Shown here one piece after another: positions 22,415 through 34,031 of a stretch of 64,000 nucleotides of DNA. The notes beneath the pieces were generated by a model. That model searched no databases, was not told the DNA's origin, and saw only the letters and a list, made by a program, of their open reading frames with translations. Positions within the stretch are counted from its first letter, which is position 1; each line of letters begins with the position of its first letter. Origin of the DNA: Arabidopsis thaliana (Eukaryota > Streptophyta > Magnoliopsida > Brassicales > Brassicaceae); assembly GCF_000001735.4 (NCBI RefSeq), contig NC_003071.7, positions 11,277,151 through 11,341,150 on the forward strand, in the 5' to 3' direction. Both the position numbers and the translations under genes were made by a program.

Positions 22415-24926
22415 ATGGAGGACTTAAAAACTGTTGAAGCATCTGATAATGTTGTTAGTGATAATGTTGAGAAAGTCAATCCTGAGTTGATTGATTCCAC
22501 CATTCGAGAATCTAACATACAATCTGCAACAAAGGTTGATAATATTCCACAATCTCAAACTGACACTGAAGAGACTCAACAATCTCAAACTGATACTGAA
22601 GAGACTCAACAATCTCAAACTGATGACACTACCGGCAATGCGAAGATTTATGTCGATGACACGTTTTCGCCTTCTGATGCTGCAACCGCTGCGGTGTTAA
22701 CCGGAAAAGATAGTACGAGTACAACAATTGTAGAAGAAGTGATGGAGCCAGATGAGATTGGTTTACCTAGTGTCAAGATTACCGAGGCTGCGACGGGTAC
22801 AGCAAGAAATGGTGGGGGGTCACCTAGAACTGTATCATCTCCTAGATTTTCAGGATCACCGGTGAGCACTGGAACACCGAAAAATGTGGACTCACATCGA
22901 GGTTTAATCGATACCGCAGCGCCATTTGAATCTGTTAAAGAAGCTGTATCAAAATTTGGAGGAATTACTGACTGGAAGTCTCACCGAATGCAAGCGGTAG
23001 AGGTATTGTACTAACGGATACATTTGGATTATTTCTCGTTTTAATTTGTTGTTGCCTTTCTTGTTCATATTTTCGTGTATGGTTTTGCAGAGACGAAAGC
23101 TTATTGAAGAAGAGCTTAAAAAGATTCATGAGGAGATTCCTGAGTACAAAACACATTCAGAAACTGCAGAGGCTGCAAAACTGCAAGTGCTTAAGGAGCT
23201 GGAAAGCACAAAGAGACTTATAGAACAGTTGAAGCTTAATTTGGACAAGGCACAAACAGAAGAACAACAGGCGAAGCAAGACTCGGAGCTTGCTAAGCTG
23301 AGGGTTGAAGAGATGGAACAAGGAATAGCTGAAGATGTCAGTGTTGCAGCTAAAGCGCAACTTGAGGTGGCTAAGGCGAGGCATACAACAGCGATTACAG
23401 AGTTGTCTTCTGTCAAGGAGGAACTAGAAACTCTGCATAAGGAATATGATGCTCTGGTGCAAGATAAAGATGTGGCTGTAAAGAAAGTAGAAGAAGCAAT
23501 GTTGGCGTCAAAAGAAGTTGAGAAGACAGTGGAAGAACTCACCATAGAGTTGATAGCTACAAAGGAGTCATTGGAATCAGCACATGCTTCTCATTTAGAG
23601 GCGGAAGAACAGAGGATTGGAGCAGCTATGGCTAGAGACCAGGATACTCACCGTTGGGAGAAGGAACTGAAGCAAGCGGAAGAGGAACTCCAAAGACTTA
23701 ACCAACAGATACATTCTTCGAAAGATCTAAAATCGAAGCTCGACACTGCCTCAGCGCTGCTTCTTGATTTGAAGGCGGAATTGGTAGCTTATATGGAATC
23801 CAAGCTAAAACAAGAAGCGTGTGACTCAACCACAAACACCGATCCTTCGACAGAAAACATGAGCCATCCAGATTTACATGCAGCTGTTGCCTCTGCAAAG
23901 AAGGAACTTGAAGAGGTCAATGTCAATATTGAGAAAGCAGCTGCTGAAGTGAGTTGCTTGAAATTGGCCTCCTCTTCCTTGCAACTGGAACTCGAGAAAG
24001 AAAAGTCTACTCTTGCCTCTATCAAACAGAGAGAAGGAATGGCCTCTATAGCAGTAGCTTCTATAGAGGCTGAAATTGACAGAACGAGGTCGGAAATAGC
24101 TTCGGTTCAGTCAAAGGAGAAAGACGCGAGAGAGAAAATGGTGGAGCTACCGAAGCAACTTCAGCAAGCAGCAGAAGAGGCTGATGAAGCAAAGTCACTT
24201 GCTGAAGTTGCTCGCGAAGAGCTACGAAAGGCGAAAGAAGAAGCAGAGCAAGCAAAAGCTGGAGCAAGTACAATGGAGAGCAGGCTATTTGCTGCGCAGA
24301 AGGAAATCGAAGCAGCTAAAGCTTCAGAGAGGCTGGCCTTAGCTGCCATCAAGGCTTTGGAGGAGAGTGAATCAACATTGAAAGCTAATGACACCGATTC
24401 TCCACGAAGCGTTACACTTTCGCTAGAAGAGTACTATGAGCTCAGCAAACGTGCTCACGAGGCAGAAGAACTCGCGAACGCAAGAGTAGCAGCAGCGGTT
24501 TCAAGAATCGAGGAAGCTAAAGAAACAGAAATGAGAAGCTTGGAGAAGTTGGAAGAAGTAAACAGAGACATGGATGCGAGAAAGAAGGCATTAAAAGAAG
24601 CAACTGAAAAGGCTGAGAAGGCCAAAGAAGGGAAGTTGGGGGTGGAGCAGGAGCTGAGGAAATGGAGGGCAGAACATGAACAAAAGAGAAAGGCTGGTGA
24701 TGGAGTCAACACTGAGAAAAACCTAAAAGAAAGCTTTGAAGGAGGAAAGATGGAGCAATCACCTGAAGCTGTTGTTTATGCCTCCAGCCCAAGTGAGTCA
24801 TATGGAACAGAAGAAAACTCTGAAACCAATCTATCCCCACAGACCAAGTCTCGAAAGAAAAAGAAGAAGCTTTCTTTCCCCCGGTTTTTTATGTTCTTGT
24901 CAAAGAAGAAGTCACATAATAATTGA
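22415..24926 (+). CDS. WEB1: WEB1, coiled-coil protein of blue-light chloroplast movement
   Basis: Two coding exons, 22415-23002 and 23091-24926; 807 residues. The N-terminal about 170 residues are Thr/Ser/Glu-rich with a [10 protein letters not shown] tandem repeat and a [17 protein letters not shown] cluster. Then comes the family signature [22 protein letters not shown], followed by about 500 residues of nearly continuous heptad-rich coiled coil (DUF827/WEB family). The C-terminus is basic ([22 protein letters not shown]). WEB1 works with PMI2 to control chloroplast photorelocation velocity through actin filaments under blue light. A 5' leader intron is probable, with the start codon just after its acceptor. 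Recalled as At2g26570. Confidence 0.96.
22550..22625 (+). repeat. In-frame 30-bp minisatellite in WEB1
   Basis: Two full copies (22550-22579, 22580-22609) and a half copy of a 30-bp unit coding [10 protein letters not shown]. The copies differ by a single synonymous change. A length change would keep frame, so copy number could vary between accessions. Confidence 0.85.
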
Positions 24927-25220
24927 GTTCAGTTTCAATTCAAACGCCTAATTCTCTTTTGATCTATTGGAGCTTTGTATTCAGAAAGAACTCCATTTGA
25001 ACAAGTATTGTGGTGTAAATGGTTTTTTCATTTCTTTTCTATTTGTTTGCACTGTGTAAGTCGAGTCCTCCTTTTATCAAAAGAAAAAACGTGATGGGGA
25101 AATGAAACCATAAAAGTCATTCATTTTGTACATACTTGTGTATTGGTCATACAAATATACAAGATACATAAAAGGAACATAAAGAGCACAATACAGAGTT
25201 GGATGAGGTTCTTAGTTGAA

Positions 25221-25335
25221 ATATCTACGAGAGACTTCGAAGACATTTGTCATTCACTAATTTCAATTTACTCAAATAATTTCAAGTATTTTAATATAGT
25301 GAATGACAAGTGTCTTCGAAATCTCTCATAGATAT
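25221..25335. repeat. Intergenic foldback with 38-bp arms
   Basis: Left arm 25221-25258 and right arm 25298-25335 are complementary at 35 of 38 positions, separated by a 39-nt loop. The arms contain GACTTCGAAGACATTTGTC and its near reverse complement. The surrounding sequence is low-complexity AT, while the arms are not. It could be a decayed MITE or a hairpin-RNA precursor; no transcript evidence is available from sequence. Confidence 0.8.
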
Positions 25336-25339
25336 ATTC

Positions 25340-25375
25340 ACTATATTAAAATAAATAAAAATATTTTAATATAGT
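25340..25375. repeat. Perfect 14-bp AT hairpin next to the foldback
   Basis: ACTATATTAAAATA at 25340-25353 and its exact reverse complement at 25362-25375, with an 8-nt loop. The same motif also occurs at the loop side of the larger foldback (near 25287-25302), so this motif is present three times. Confidence 0.7.
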
Positions 25376-26087
25376 TTGATTATATAATTAAGCTTTAAAT
25401 ATTTTAATTTAACTTATTAATTAAATTATTTAAATTAACTTATTTAAATTTAGTTGTATAAGTCGTATAAATTTATTCTTATACATAAAATCATTAGAAT
25501 TTTAATGAAATTTTTGATTTTATTAAAGTATACAAATTAAATAATATAATATAAGAATTTATTTCATGTTTTTATATACTAATATATATAGAATTAGTAA
25601 CAATGTATATTAGTTGAGTTTACGGTTTATTTTAAGGCAAATATCTAATTATACTAAATTAACACTATTTTTTTTATTTATTAAAAAATACGTTAAAGAT
25701 AACAATTTCTTATTAGTGTATGTAAATTTAAATATGTTTTAGACAATGTAATTAAAATTAGAATGAATCATTTACTCAAGAGTTAGATAAATGCATCAAA
25801 ATGATAAATAGGAAAAACACCAAAAATATTATTTATCAATTAAATCAATCAATGAAAATTGTTATAACTAACAAATTAGGATAAATGAGAGTCATTTATT
25901 CGAGAGTGAACTCATGTGTATAAGTAAGTATAAGAATTAGAACTAAAACCGAATCTCAAATCTAAAGTACTAAAGTATTGTTTCCCTGTTAGAAGATCCG
26001 AAAGAAAAAATTTATAAGGACTTCTTATACACCATCAAAGCTTTGAAAATCAAAAAGAAGCTTGGTCAGTATTTTGGAGTCAAATAT

Positions 26088-26337
26088 AATTAGATCTCGT
26101 GTATATGATTCAGAATAAGAATTAGAACCACAACCGTATCCCGAAAGCTAAAATAATATTTCCGTGTTACAAGATACAAAACCACTAACTCATAGGGAAT
26201 TTGCTACATCGTAATTAGATCTCGTGTGTATGATTCAGTATAAGAATTAGAACCACAACCGTATCCCGAAAGCTAAAATAATGTTTCCGTGTTACAAGAT
26301 ACAAAACCACTAACTCATAGAGAATTTGCTACATCGT
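26088..26337. repeat. Tandem duplication of a 125-bp unit
   Basis: 26088-26212 and 26213-26337 are nearly identical, starting with AATTAGATCTCGTGT and ending with TTTGCTACATCGT, with a handful of substitutions. A diverged third relative lies upstream at about 25915-26040 (shared GTATAAGAATTAGAAC and TTTCCCTGTTAGAAGAT-like segments). Confidence 0.85.
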
Positions 26338-26772
26338 TAAAGAAAAAAAATACTTATTGTAATATTTACTATTTATAATTCAAGTATAAGATAGGTTTAC
26401 CATAATATAGATTACATATTTTTTATTTTAGATTCATATATCCGAAAGAACTCATAAATCTTGTGAGACGAACCATACAACAAGGGCCATAGAAATAAAT
26501 TAAAAGAAGCTTTTACTAAATTATAACTATAGATGGTTTTAAAGATAGACATCTTCACTTACATACATACGGTTCCAAAGATCATACAATACATATAGTT
26601 GCCTTCTCAGCTCTTGTTACTTCGAAGTCTCCAACACTTATATTACCATTAATCTCGAGACTAAAACAAGACAGATAAAAGTAAAATTTATGTTAGTTTA
26701 CAATAAAAATAAAATTTATAACTAAGGTGAATCTCTAAAACAATTGATGAATAGAACAGAGCACTTACATTA

Positions 26773-29589
26773 TTAGGCTATCTTAGCTTGCTTGTTACTC
26801 TCCAGCATTAGACCAAAGTGAATATGAGGAAAGTGTGCCCACTACAAAGTGTGAACCCAATTTAATCAGAATATTACTAAATCTAGTTTTCTTCAAAGAT
26901 GTCAAAGCCCAATCTTTTATCAGAGTTGTATAAATTTAAGATCATATAATTATTCTTATTTTTAATTTAAAATTGGTACCCGTGATTAACTTTCTACACA
27001 ACTCGTATGAGTGACTCGATATAAACTTATTAGAAAATTATATATATACCTATAATATTTAAATCCTAGAGAATAGAGTTAAATTTATTTATTTACAAAT
27101 TTGTTAAGAATGTTCTCTACGTGTTTAGTCTTAAAATATGTTTTCAAACACAACTCATAAAATTAAATGGAGTATCTTCCAAATCATAAGGTCTCCAAGT
27201 CGAATTTGTAAAAAACTATAAAAAAATAAAAAATAATAATAATAAAAAAAACATCTACTATGACATATGTACTATAATTAAATAAGGAGGCCGCAATAAT
27301 TCTTTATTGGTTACTAAAACTTAAGATATTTCTTTTGGCTAAAAAAAGCTTATAGTACTTTATAAAACTGTTTGAACATATAAAAGAAATAAAAACTTAC
27401 ATTCTTGGCAGCAGTGCTGAATGCTTCTCTGTGGCTTATGTCTGGATTATTCGCCTTAATCCTCTGAATTTCCTCTCTTCAAAGGTTTTAATATAAACAC
27501 ACAAATCAATAACCTCTTTCTTAACAGATTTGAACATTATATAGATATATAGATATATGTATGTCTAAAATGTTTTTGTTACTTTATGAATTGATTGTAC
27601 GCAGAAGGTACTCGCTGCCGCTTCTCCGGAGCTGAAAGACAATATAATAATTTTAGCATATACAGTACACAAATTACTTTTCATGTTTACTTCTTTAGGT
27701 TTATATAGTAAGCAATACTTACGACGGTTTACAATCCGTTGCTCAGTTATGGTACGAGTTGAAATTCTTGAAGGGATTTTTGTGTGGCTTCTTGAGGAGG
27801 ATCCATACTCTGGTACTGCATAGTTTGTTGCCTGATAAAAGTATAAATGCTAAGAAGTTTAGAGTATTTAATCACTTGGCCTTTTCTTTGATTTTTCAGA
27901 CCAAAAATGGTGAATCAATAGGATTGAGTAGCAATCATGTATGTATTGTCTAGTTTCGGAAATGAAAAGAGAAAAAAGAAAGTGGACCAACTAAAAGATA
28001 TTTCATTCATATTTAAGAGTAGTTAAAGTCTAAAAGACAAAACCTTTAAAGAAAGGAATCTGATATATATATTTTATAGAAAACAAAACAAACCTATGAA
28101 ACCAGAAACCCTAACATTCATGTCAATCAAATCATAGAGTAAGTAACCGACAGCAGTAATAGATCAAACAAAAGCTAGGGCTCTATGAAGAAAAAGCAAT
28201 TACGAAAAGGCTGCAGATATCAGTAACAGCTGGAAAAATAAACTTAAACATGACTTGAAAAGAGTAAAATATTTAAGTAATATTAAATTCTTTGGGGCTA
28301 TGTAGATGTAGACGGCGGCTGGAGACAGAAACATGCAACTAGAGGCTCAGATTTCTGTCTATCATTCGTTTTTCAAAACAAACAAAAGAGCCCTAAATTT
28401 CAGAGGGTTGGTTCAAGTTTTTTTTTTTTTTTTTTTAAATTTACAATAAACCCTTCACAATTGAGGAGAGAGATGTTACCTGGAAATTAGGGCGTGAAAG
28501 CGACTGAAGAGCAGCTGCCATGTTTACAGACCACAGATTGGTGCAGTGACCGCATCGGACGGTCACGATGTCGAACAGGCTGCTGCATGGGACATTCACC
28601 TACACGTTTTAGCCAAACACAACCTCAAATATTAATTAATTGATCTTCTTTCTTGGAAAATTGGATCTGTTTACTAGATGATCCATAAGACATAGATCGA
28701 CGAAAAGCTTATACTAAAATTTATGCTACTAAAATTTGTTATAAGATAATTATCATTAGACAAGGGAGAAAAAGTTGTTGCTTGTCTTGTTAATATAGAT
28801 CAGATATTCCTATCATTTATGGGTTTTTTTTTTTTTTTGGGTAACATGTTAAGTTCTTTATGGGTTTAGAAGGCAAAATAGAAATAATGCAATCTAATCT
28901 TATGACATTAAACAAAAGTAGTTGCTTGAGAGATGATTATCTTCTCTTTTGAAGTTTTGCTGTAGCCACCATTTAAGATCCGGAAGTGACTCCATTTTCA
29001 ATATGCGCAATTTGTTATAGATTAGTGAATAGGAACACACATATTTTTGACAAAAAAAAAAAGAAAAGGAACACAAATATATGCATGGCCATTTTAAAAT
29101 AGGTTATCTTATGAGTCATAACTTAAAATGGTAAGTAAAATGCTCGTAATAGGATTTTCCTTTGAGGAAAGTAGGAAAAGAGCAGAAAATAAATCTATAT
29201 GATGCTGAAAAAAGTCATGTATAGCAGAAGGATGGTGACTTCTCTCTGGCACCATAAGCTAAATGAAATATTTGTCACTGACAAAAATAAATTAAAACAG
29301 ATTTAAATGAATAAGAACTTTGAACATTTGTAAGATAGTGGAACTGATGAAAAGAGCTTCACCACTCTTTATCAGAAACCAATATATAGTACAAAGGAAA
29401 TTAAAGGTAGATCTATGCTTGATTATATCTTTATATATACGATATTTGGAGAAGCATAGATCCATTATATATAATATAACAGCAGATATAATAGATATAT
29501 ATGTATAGCAATTATACCGCAAGAATTATGTTGCAAAAGTTGCAAGGGATGTAGCAGAGCTGTTCGGTTGCCATCACAGAGTTAGCCAT
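26773..29589 (-). CDS. YAB5: YABBY5 transcription factor
   Basis: Six coding exons on the minus strand: 29518-29589, 28480-28599, 27723-27831, 27583-27631, 27401-27476, 26773-26841; 495 nt, 164 residues. The N-terminal C2C2 zinc finger uses Cys16, Cys19, Cys40 and Cys43. The HMG-like YABBY domain starts at [20 protein letters not shown] (about residue 101) and runs through the [11 protein letters not shown] and [11 protein letters not shown] motifs. YABBY proteins specify abaxial identity and blade growth in leaves and floral organs; YAB5 is a vegetative YABBY. The long first intron (about 0.9 kb) and 4.4 kb of upstream DNA leave ample room for regulatory sequence. Recalled as At2g26580. Confidence 0.96.
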
Positions 29590-29678
29590 GATCGATCTGA
29601 GAAATAGGACCAAACAAGATGTTTGTGTTGAAGATTTAGATAGAAGAAGAGAGCAATTATATAGGTGAAAAGATATAG

Positions 29679-29709
<31 letters not shown>
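29679..29709. repeat. (CT)n(AT)n microsatellite in the YAB5 upstream region
   Basis: CT repeat running into a TA repeat within about 120 bp upstream of the YAB5 start codon, probably in the leader or core promoter. On the transcribed (minus) strand it reads (AT)n(GA)n. Confidence 0.85.
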
Positions 29710-30193
29710 CAACCCGAACAGACACTTGCCTTAAAAACGGGTATTGTACTTCAACAACTATTCCAAGTGATCATAAAGGTAATTGAATAAATGGGAAGAT
29801 AATACATAAGCCTAAGGAGAGGATGAGAGTTAAAGGGGCAAAATTATTATATGCAATGTGAAGGATTTGGGAATTTCCATGTAGGCTATATGTTCTATGT
29901 CTTTTAACGAGTAGGGTCCCTTCACTCATGGGGTTGCGTACCATAAGAAAAAAAAAAATTCTTATCGAAATACTGAGATGGACATAGTAGTTAAGTAATT
30001 TTTTTAAAAATGTAGTAATGTACCAGTTTTGTTATAACATTAGTTAACGGCAATAAAAAACGATATATTTTATTTAAAAGAGACGAAACTAAATGTTATG
30101 GAATAGATAAAAAATTGTAGAAAAAATATTTTCGTCAATGATTTACTATACATCGTTTATATCTATTATGGTGAAAATAAAATTACTAAGAAA

Positions 30194-30201
<8 letters not shown>

Positions 30202-30224
<23 letters not shown>

Positions 30225-30227
30225 TAT
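30202..30227. repeat. (AT)n microsatellite
   Basis: About 26 bp of alternating TA following an A-run in the YAB5 upstream region. Confidence 0.9.
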
Positions 30228-31475
30228 TTATGTTAAAGCAATTTACAAAATTTAAGTTCGATATATAATTCTTTTTAAAAGTGATGATTGCCTAAACAAT
30301 ATTTTGAATCATAATGTTATACAACCAATCCAGGGGGAGTCGGCTATATGCAAGATGTTGTATGTAGTAATGGAAGAATATTTGTATGCGCGAGAATATT
30401 GTATGTCGGCCTTCCTTCCAAGAACACTAAATTGAGATACTATAATATCGATGGTATAAAGAAAGATTGGTATATGAGAACGTTGATGACAACAACAGCA
30501 ACAAAAAAGGTAGATGAGAACATTTCCTCTTCGACATTATTCGTGGGATACTTCAATCAAATTTAGGGTTGAATTTTTTCTTTTGTCGAATGTATGATTG
30601 TTTAGTAGACTAGTACTGCTGAATTATAAAAAGGTTGATTGTTTAAAACTTGGCATTTATGGTTAGCAATAGATGAAAATTTTACCTGTATTATTCATTT
30701 CTAAATCTTGAATATAAATGCAAATCAGAAATAAATAAAAAGCTACTCACTCTCTTTCACTTTTCCTAAGAGTATCATTAATTATAAACAAAATTCACAC
30801 AAATTAAGAAAAAATTATGTAAATTTTCGAAGGTACCATTTAATAATACACTAAATAGTTTTATCATCCTAATTGATAAACTGAAATCAACATTTTCATA
30901 TGATATATGGTTCTCTCTAATATTTTTTTTTTTAAGACTTACATTTTTAAAAAGACCCCAATATTTTTTTCATTCTTTCATATTAAAAATTGGATCACCA
31001 AATCAATAAAAAAATATATGAGGATGTGCAGACTCGTAAAATCTAGACAACTATTTCATAGAAATGGGGAAAGAGGAAAAAAAAAGGAGAAGAGTAGTGT
31101 GGCTACGGAAGGGTGCAAAAGCTGGGACCAGCATGAAAGCAAGTGGCCAAATGTTTTTTATATGCTTTCATTGGTAATTAACTTTTTGATATATTTCAGG
31201 TTTAGTTAGGGATGAGCCAAATGCTATTTTGGACAGCTGATTAGACATTAGGGTTTGTTAGAGTCCACTTCTTTTAGTTTGGATAACTGATTGGATGGAC
31301 ATTAGGGTTTGTTAGATAGAGAAAGGAAGAGAGAGTTCTAAACATCTGAAAAGTGGTAGACCTTTATACGAGTAACCCAAATAATATTTATATATATAAA
31401 TTAAAGATTGTCTATTTCATCTTAGAAATAAATTTAAATCATGTGATGACTAAAAAGCTTCTAACTACACATATA

Positions 31476-32018
31476 CAGTGTAACCTCTATAAATTAATAC
31501 TCTATAAATTAATAACCTCTGTAAATTAATAAAATTTTCCGGTCCTGAGTTGGGACCAGTGTAAAAAGTGACACAAATCGATAAATTAATAAGATAATAA
31601 TTGTTTTGAAAATTCTATGTAAATATATGTTCCTATCAATATCATAAATTAATAATTGTATAAATATATCAACTATATATATATATATATTATAAGTAAA
31701 AAAATTCTTTAAAATATATTTATAATATATTTTTGCTTAAATTCATATTTGTTCTTTGTTTGACTATAGTTTTCATATTTTATTGGATCAAATTTTTTGG
31801 TATTGTTTTCTAGACATTATTATTATATTTTACTTGTAACTGGTTCTAGGAAAATATTTTCTATAATGAAAAAAATCTTATAGAATTTTTTTAAAAGTTA
31901 CCAAATTAGGAAAATCTCTCTATAAATTAATATTTATTAATTTATCGATAAATTAATACCTCTCCAAATTAATAAAATTTCGTAGTCCTAACATTATTAA
32001 TTTATAGAGGTTTTACTG
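31476..32018. mobile_element. Emigrant-type MITE (pogo/Lemi1-related)
   Basis: 543 bp bounded by inverted repeats: CAGTGTAACCTCTATAAATT on the left, and CAGTAAAACCTCTATAAATT read on the minus strand from the right. TA flanks both ends (31474-31475 and 32019-32020). This TIR, TA target and ~0.5-kb size match the Emigrant MITE family described from Arabidopsis, which shares ends with the pogo-like element Lemi1. Additional CTCTATAAATTAATA copies repeat inside each end. There is no coding capacity. Confidence 0.85.
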
Positions 32019-32720
32019 TAGCTAGTTTTTACTTGTTACTATTGTCTGTCTAATTTCTACTACAACCTTGACATACATCACAGTAGTAACCTAATTTCCC
32101 TTGATCGCCTTTTCAACATTCAAATAGAGTGTTAAAAAAACATAATCCATTCATATGTTGACATATATAATTGAAATATTGATCTATTCTCTTAATTGTT
32201 GTCTTACCATAAAATCAATAACTTGAACTATAAGACATATAGAGAGAGATTCATTAAAGTTATAAAAAACTAAATTAATTCATCAATTATTCCAGTGAAA
32301 AAGAATTAAGATCCCAAATTATTCAGGTGCACTAACTAATTTTTTTTTTTTTTTTTTTTGAGGCTGGTTCTTTATTAAGAAGGAAACAATCAAATATTTT
32401 TAACTTTATTATTATGAAAAACCTGAAGATTAATTGAAGATTGGTTTGGAGTCGAGCGAAGTTGAATAGCTCATGTGATGTGTTACAAGGAGTTATCATG
32501 AAATCGATGTATCATCACATTTATGGCTTCTTGCAACCCCACATTCTCCCCTCCTTCCACCACCGCACTTAGGGGGCGATTTCCTATTTTTCAATTTTCA
32601 CATCATTTTTTATATATTTAAACTCGTCGCCAAATTATTTGAGGAAACCTTGAAAATGATGTAAACCTGAGTGATGTCTTAAACAAGAGAATGTGCACTA
32701 GAGGAAGTTTCCCTTAAGTT

Positions 32721-32870
32721 TTACAAATCCATCTTTAATCTTTCCTTGTTTTCTTTTCGGTTTAGCCTTGTTCGCTTTTTTGCTCACAACATTGCAAATG
32801 AGAAAAAAATCAGAAAATCACTAGAATAGGCATCGCAACAAGTTTATAAAGTGGAAAACATTGTATTTCA
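32721..32870. repeat. Dispersed direct repeat, copy 1
   Basis: Starts TTACAAATCCATCTTTAAT, contains TTTAGCCTTGTTCG and GCATCGCAACA, ends near AGTTTATAAAGT. A diverged copy lies 704 bp to the right. Confidence 0.65.
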
Positions 32871-33424
32871 TAGCAATGAAATGGTATTTATGAAAACAGC
32901 AAAGCTATTTATGATCCCAATGAATGATAGTAAATTTTATTATTTTGAATGATTTTATTTCTACCATTCAATTTAGTCGAGAAACGTGATTTTTTCCCAG
33001 TAACATACTTGTTATGTTAACATTTTTGATTTATCAAATAATAATTTGAACAAAATTTATTTTTGTCATATAACTATAATACAACAGATAGTTTTCTTTG
33101 TAAATGTGGATGAAACAATGATAAAGTGTAGAAAATAAATGAGACAAAAAATTTGTTAACAAAATTCAGTTTTTCTTACCCTCCCGAACTACATCCAGAT
33201 TTCGATTTTACTAGAACTAGAAAGCAAATAGAATATATTCGCAAACGCGTAAACCAAGTACAACCCAAACATACAAAAAAATATGGTGAGAAGACACATA
33301 AAGAGTCAAAATGATTATACATTGTATTCCAAAATTATTTTTGTTCTACAAGATTAAAAGAAAAAATGATATTTTACAAAAAGAAAAACTACGATATTTA
33401 TTGAAATCTGTATTTATTGAAATC

Positions 33425-33588
33425 TTACAAATCCATCTTTAATTTTTGCCTCTTTTTCCTATCCTTGTTTTCTTTTTGGTTTAGCCTTGTTCGTTTGTTT
33501 GCAAACAAATTTGCATTGATAGTACTGGTAAATGGAAAAATCATGAGACTTAACAAGCATCGCAACATGTTTATTAAATAGAAAGACA
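33425..33588. repeat. Dispersed direct repeat, copy 2
   Basis: Same landmarks in the same order as the copy at 32721 (TTACAAATCCATCTTTAAT, TTTAGCCTTGTTCG, GCATCGCAACA), with small insertions, so a segmental duplication that has since drifted. Confidence 0.65.
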
Positions 33589-34031
33589 TCATTTTCTTTG
33601 ATTACGCTTTACTAGAAAATGACCTAGGCGTTGCAATATTTGTGGTGGAACATTTGAGAAATAATTTGGTGATAACTGATCAGTGATAACCTTCGTATGG
33701 TTGTGAACTTGTAAGTGAATATTGACATTGACTTTATGTTACACGGATATGAAAATTATGAAGAAAAAAACAAAGCATATGAAAATTATGAAAAGTTTTT
33801 CTCTATGGTTAGGGTTTTCTTTTTCCTATTGAAATCGTGATTCCGCATGTCCTAGTCTAATTAAATCGTAAAATTGATATAAATGCTTAGAAACCTTTGT
33901 GGCAGAAAAGGAAAATCCCATGATGATCCTTACACTTTCATGAAAACTCCATAAATGATCCACCAAACAACGAAGATGTTTTTCTCAGTTCAATATCAAA
34001 GTTCGAACAAAATCATGAGAATATGAAAAGA

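Larger units (their letters stand above)
24927..26772. other. Convergent intergenic region between WEB1 and YAB5
   Basis: 1.85 kb between two 3' ends. It holds the WEB1 3' untranslated region, a long foldback, an AT-only stretch, a tandem duplication and the YAB5 3' region. No protein-coding gene is supported. Confidence 0.5.
29590..34031. other. Long intergenic region upstream of YAB5 and downstream of RPN13
   Basis: 4.4 kb without a credible gene. It holds the YAB5 leader and promoter (left), microsatellites, an Emigrant-type MITE, a pair of dispersed direct repeats, a long poly-T at about 32341-32359 and the RPN13 3' region (right). Open frames such as 30348-30566 and 30907-31209 have no recognisable family. 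Two short repeats reading GACATTAGGGTTTGTTAGA lie near 31240 and 31295. Confidence 0.5.

Noticed and set aside
23126..24712. Several Ser/Leu/Ala-rich minus-strand frames opposite WEB1
   Set aside because: Antisense shadows of the Glu/Lys/Ala-rich coiled-coil codons; no independent gene signal.
30348..30566. 72-codon intergenic frame upstream of YAB5
   Set aside because: No family resemblance, no promoter or splice context, and AT-rich codon use unlike neighbouring genes.
29679..31690. Regularly spaced short repeats considered as a CRISPR or satellite array
   Set aside because: These are simple CT/AT microsatellites; there is no repeat-spacer structure and the genome is plant nuclear.
32341..32385. 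Long poly-T followed by GAGGCTGGTTCTTTATTAAG as a possible minus-strand retroposon tail
   Set aside because: No target duplication or upstream retroposon body could be identified; poly-T runs are common in this window.
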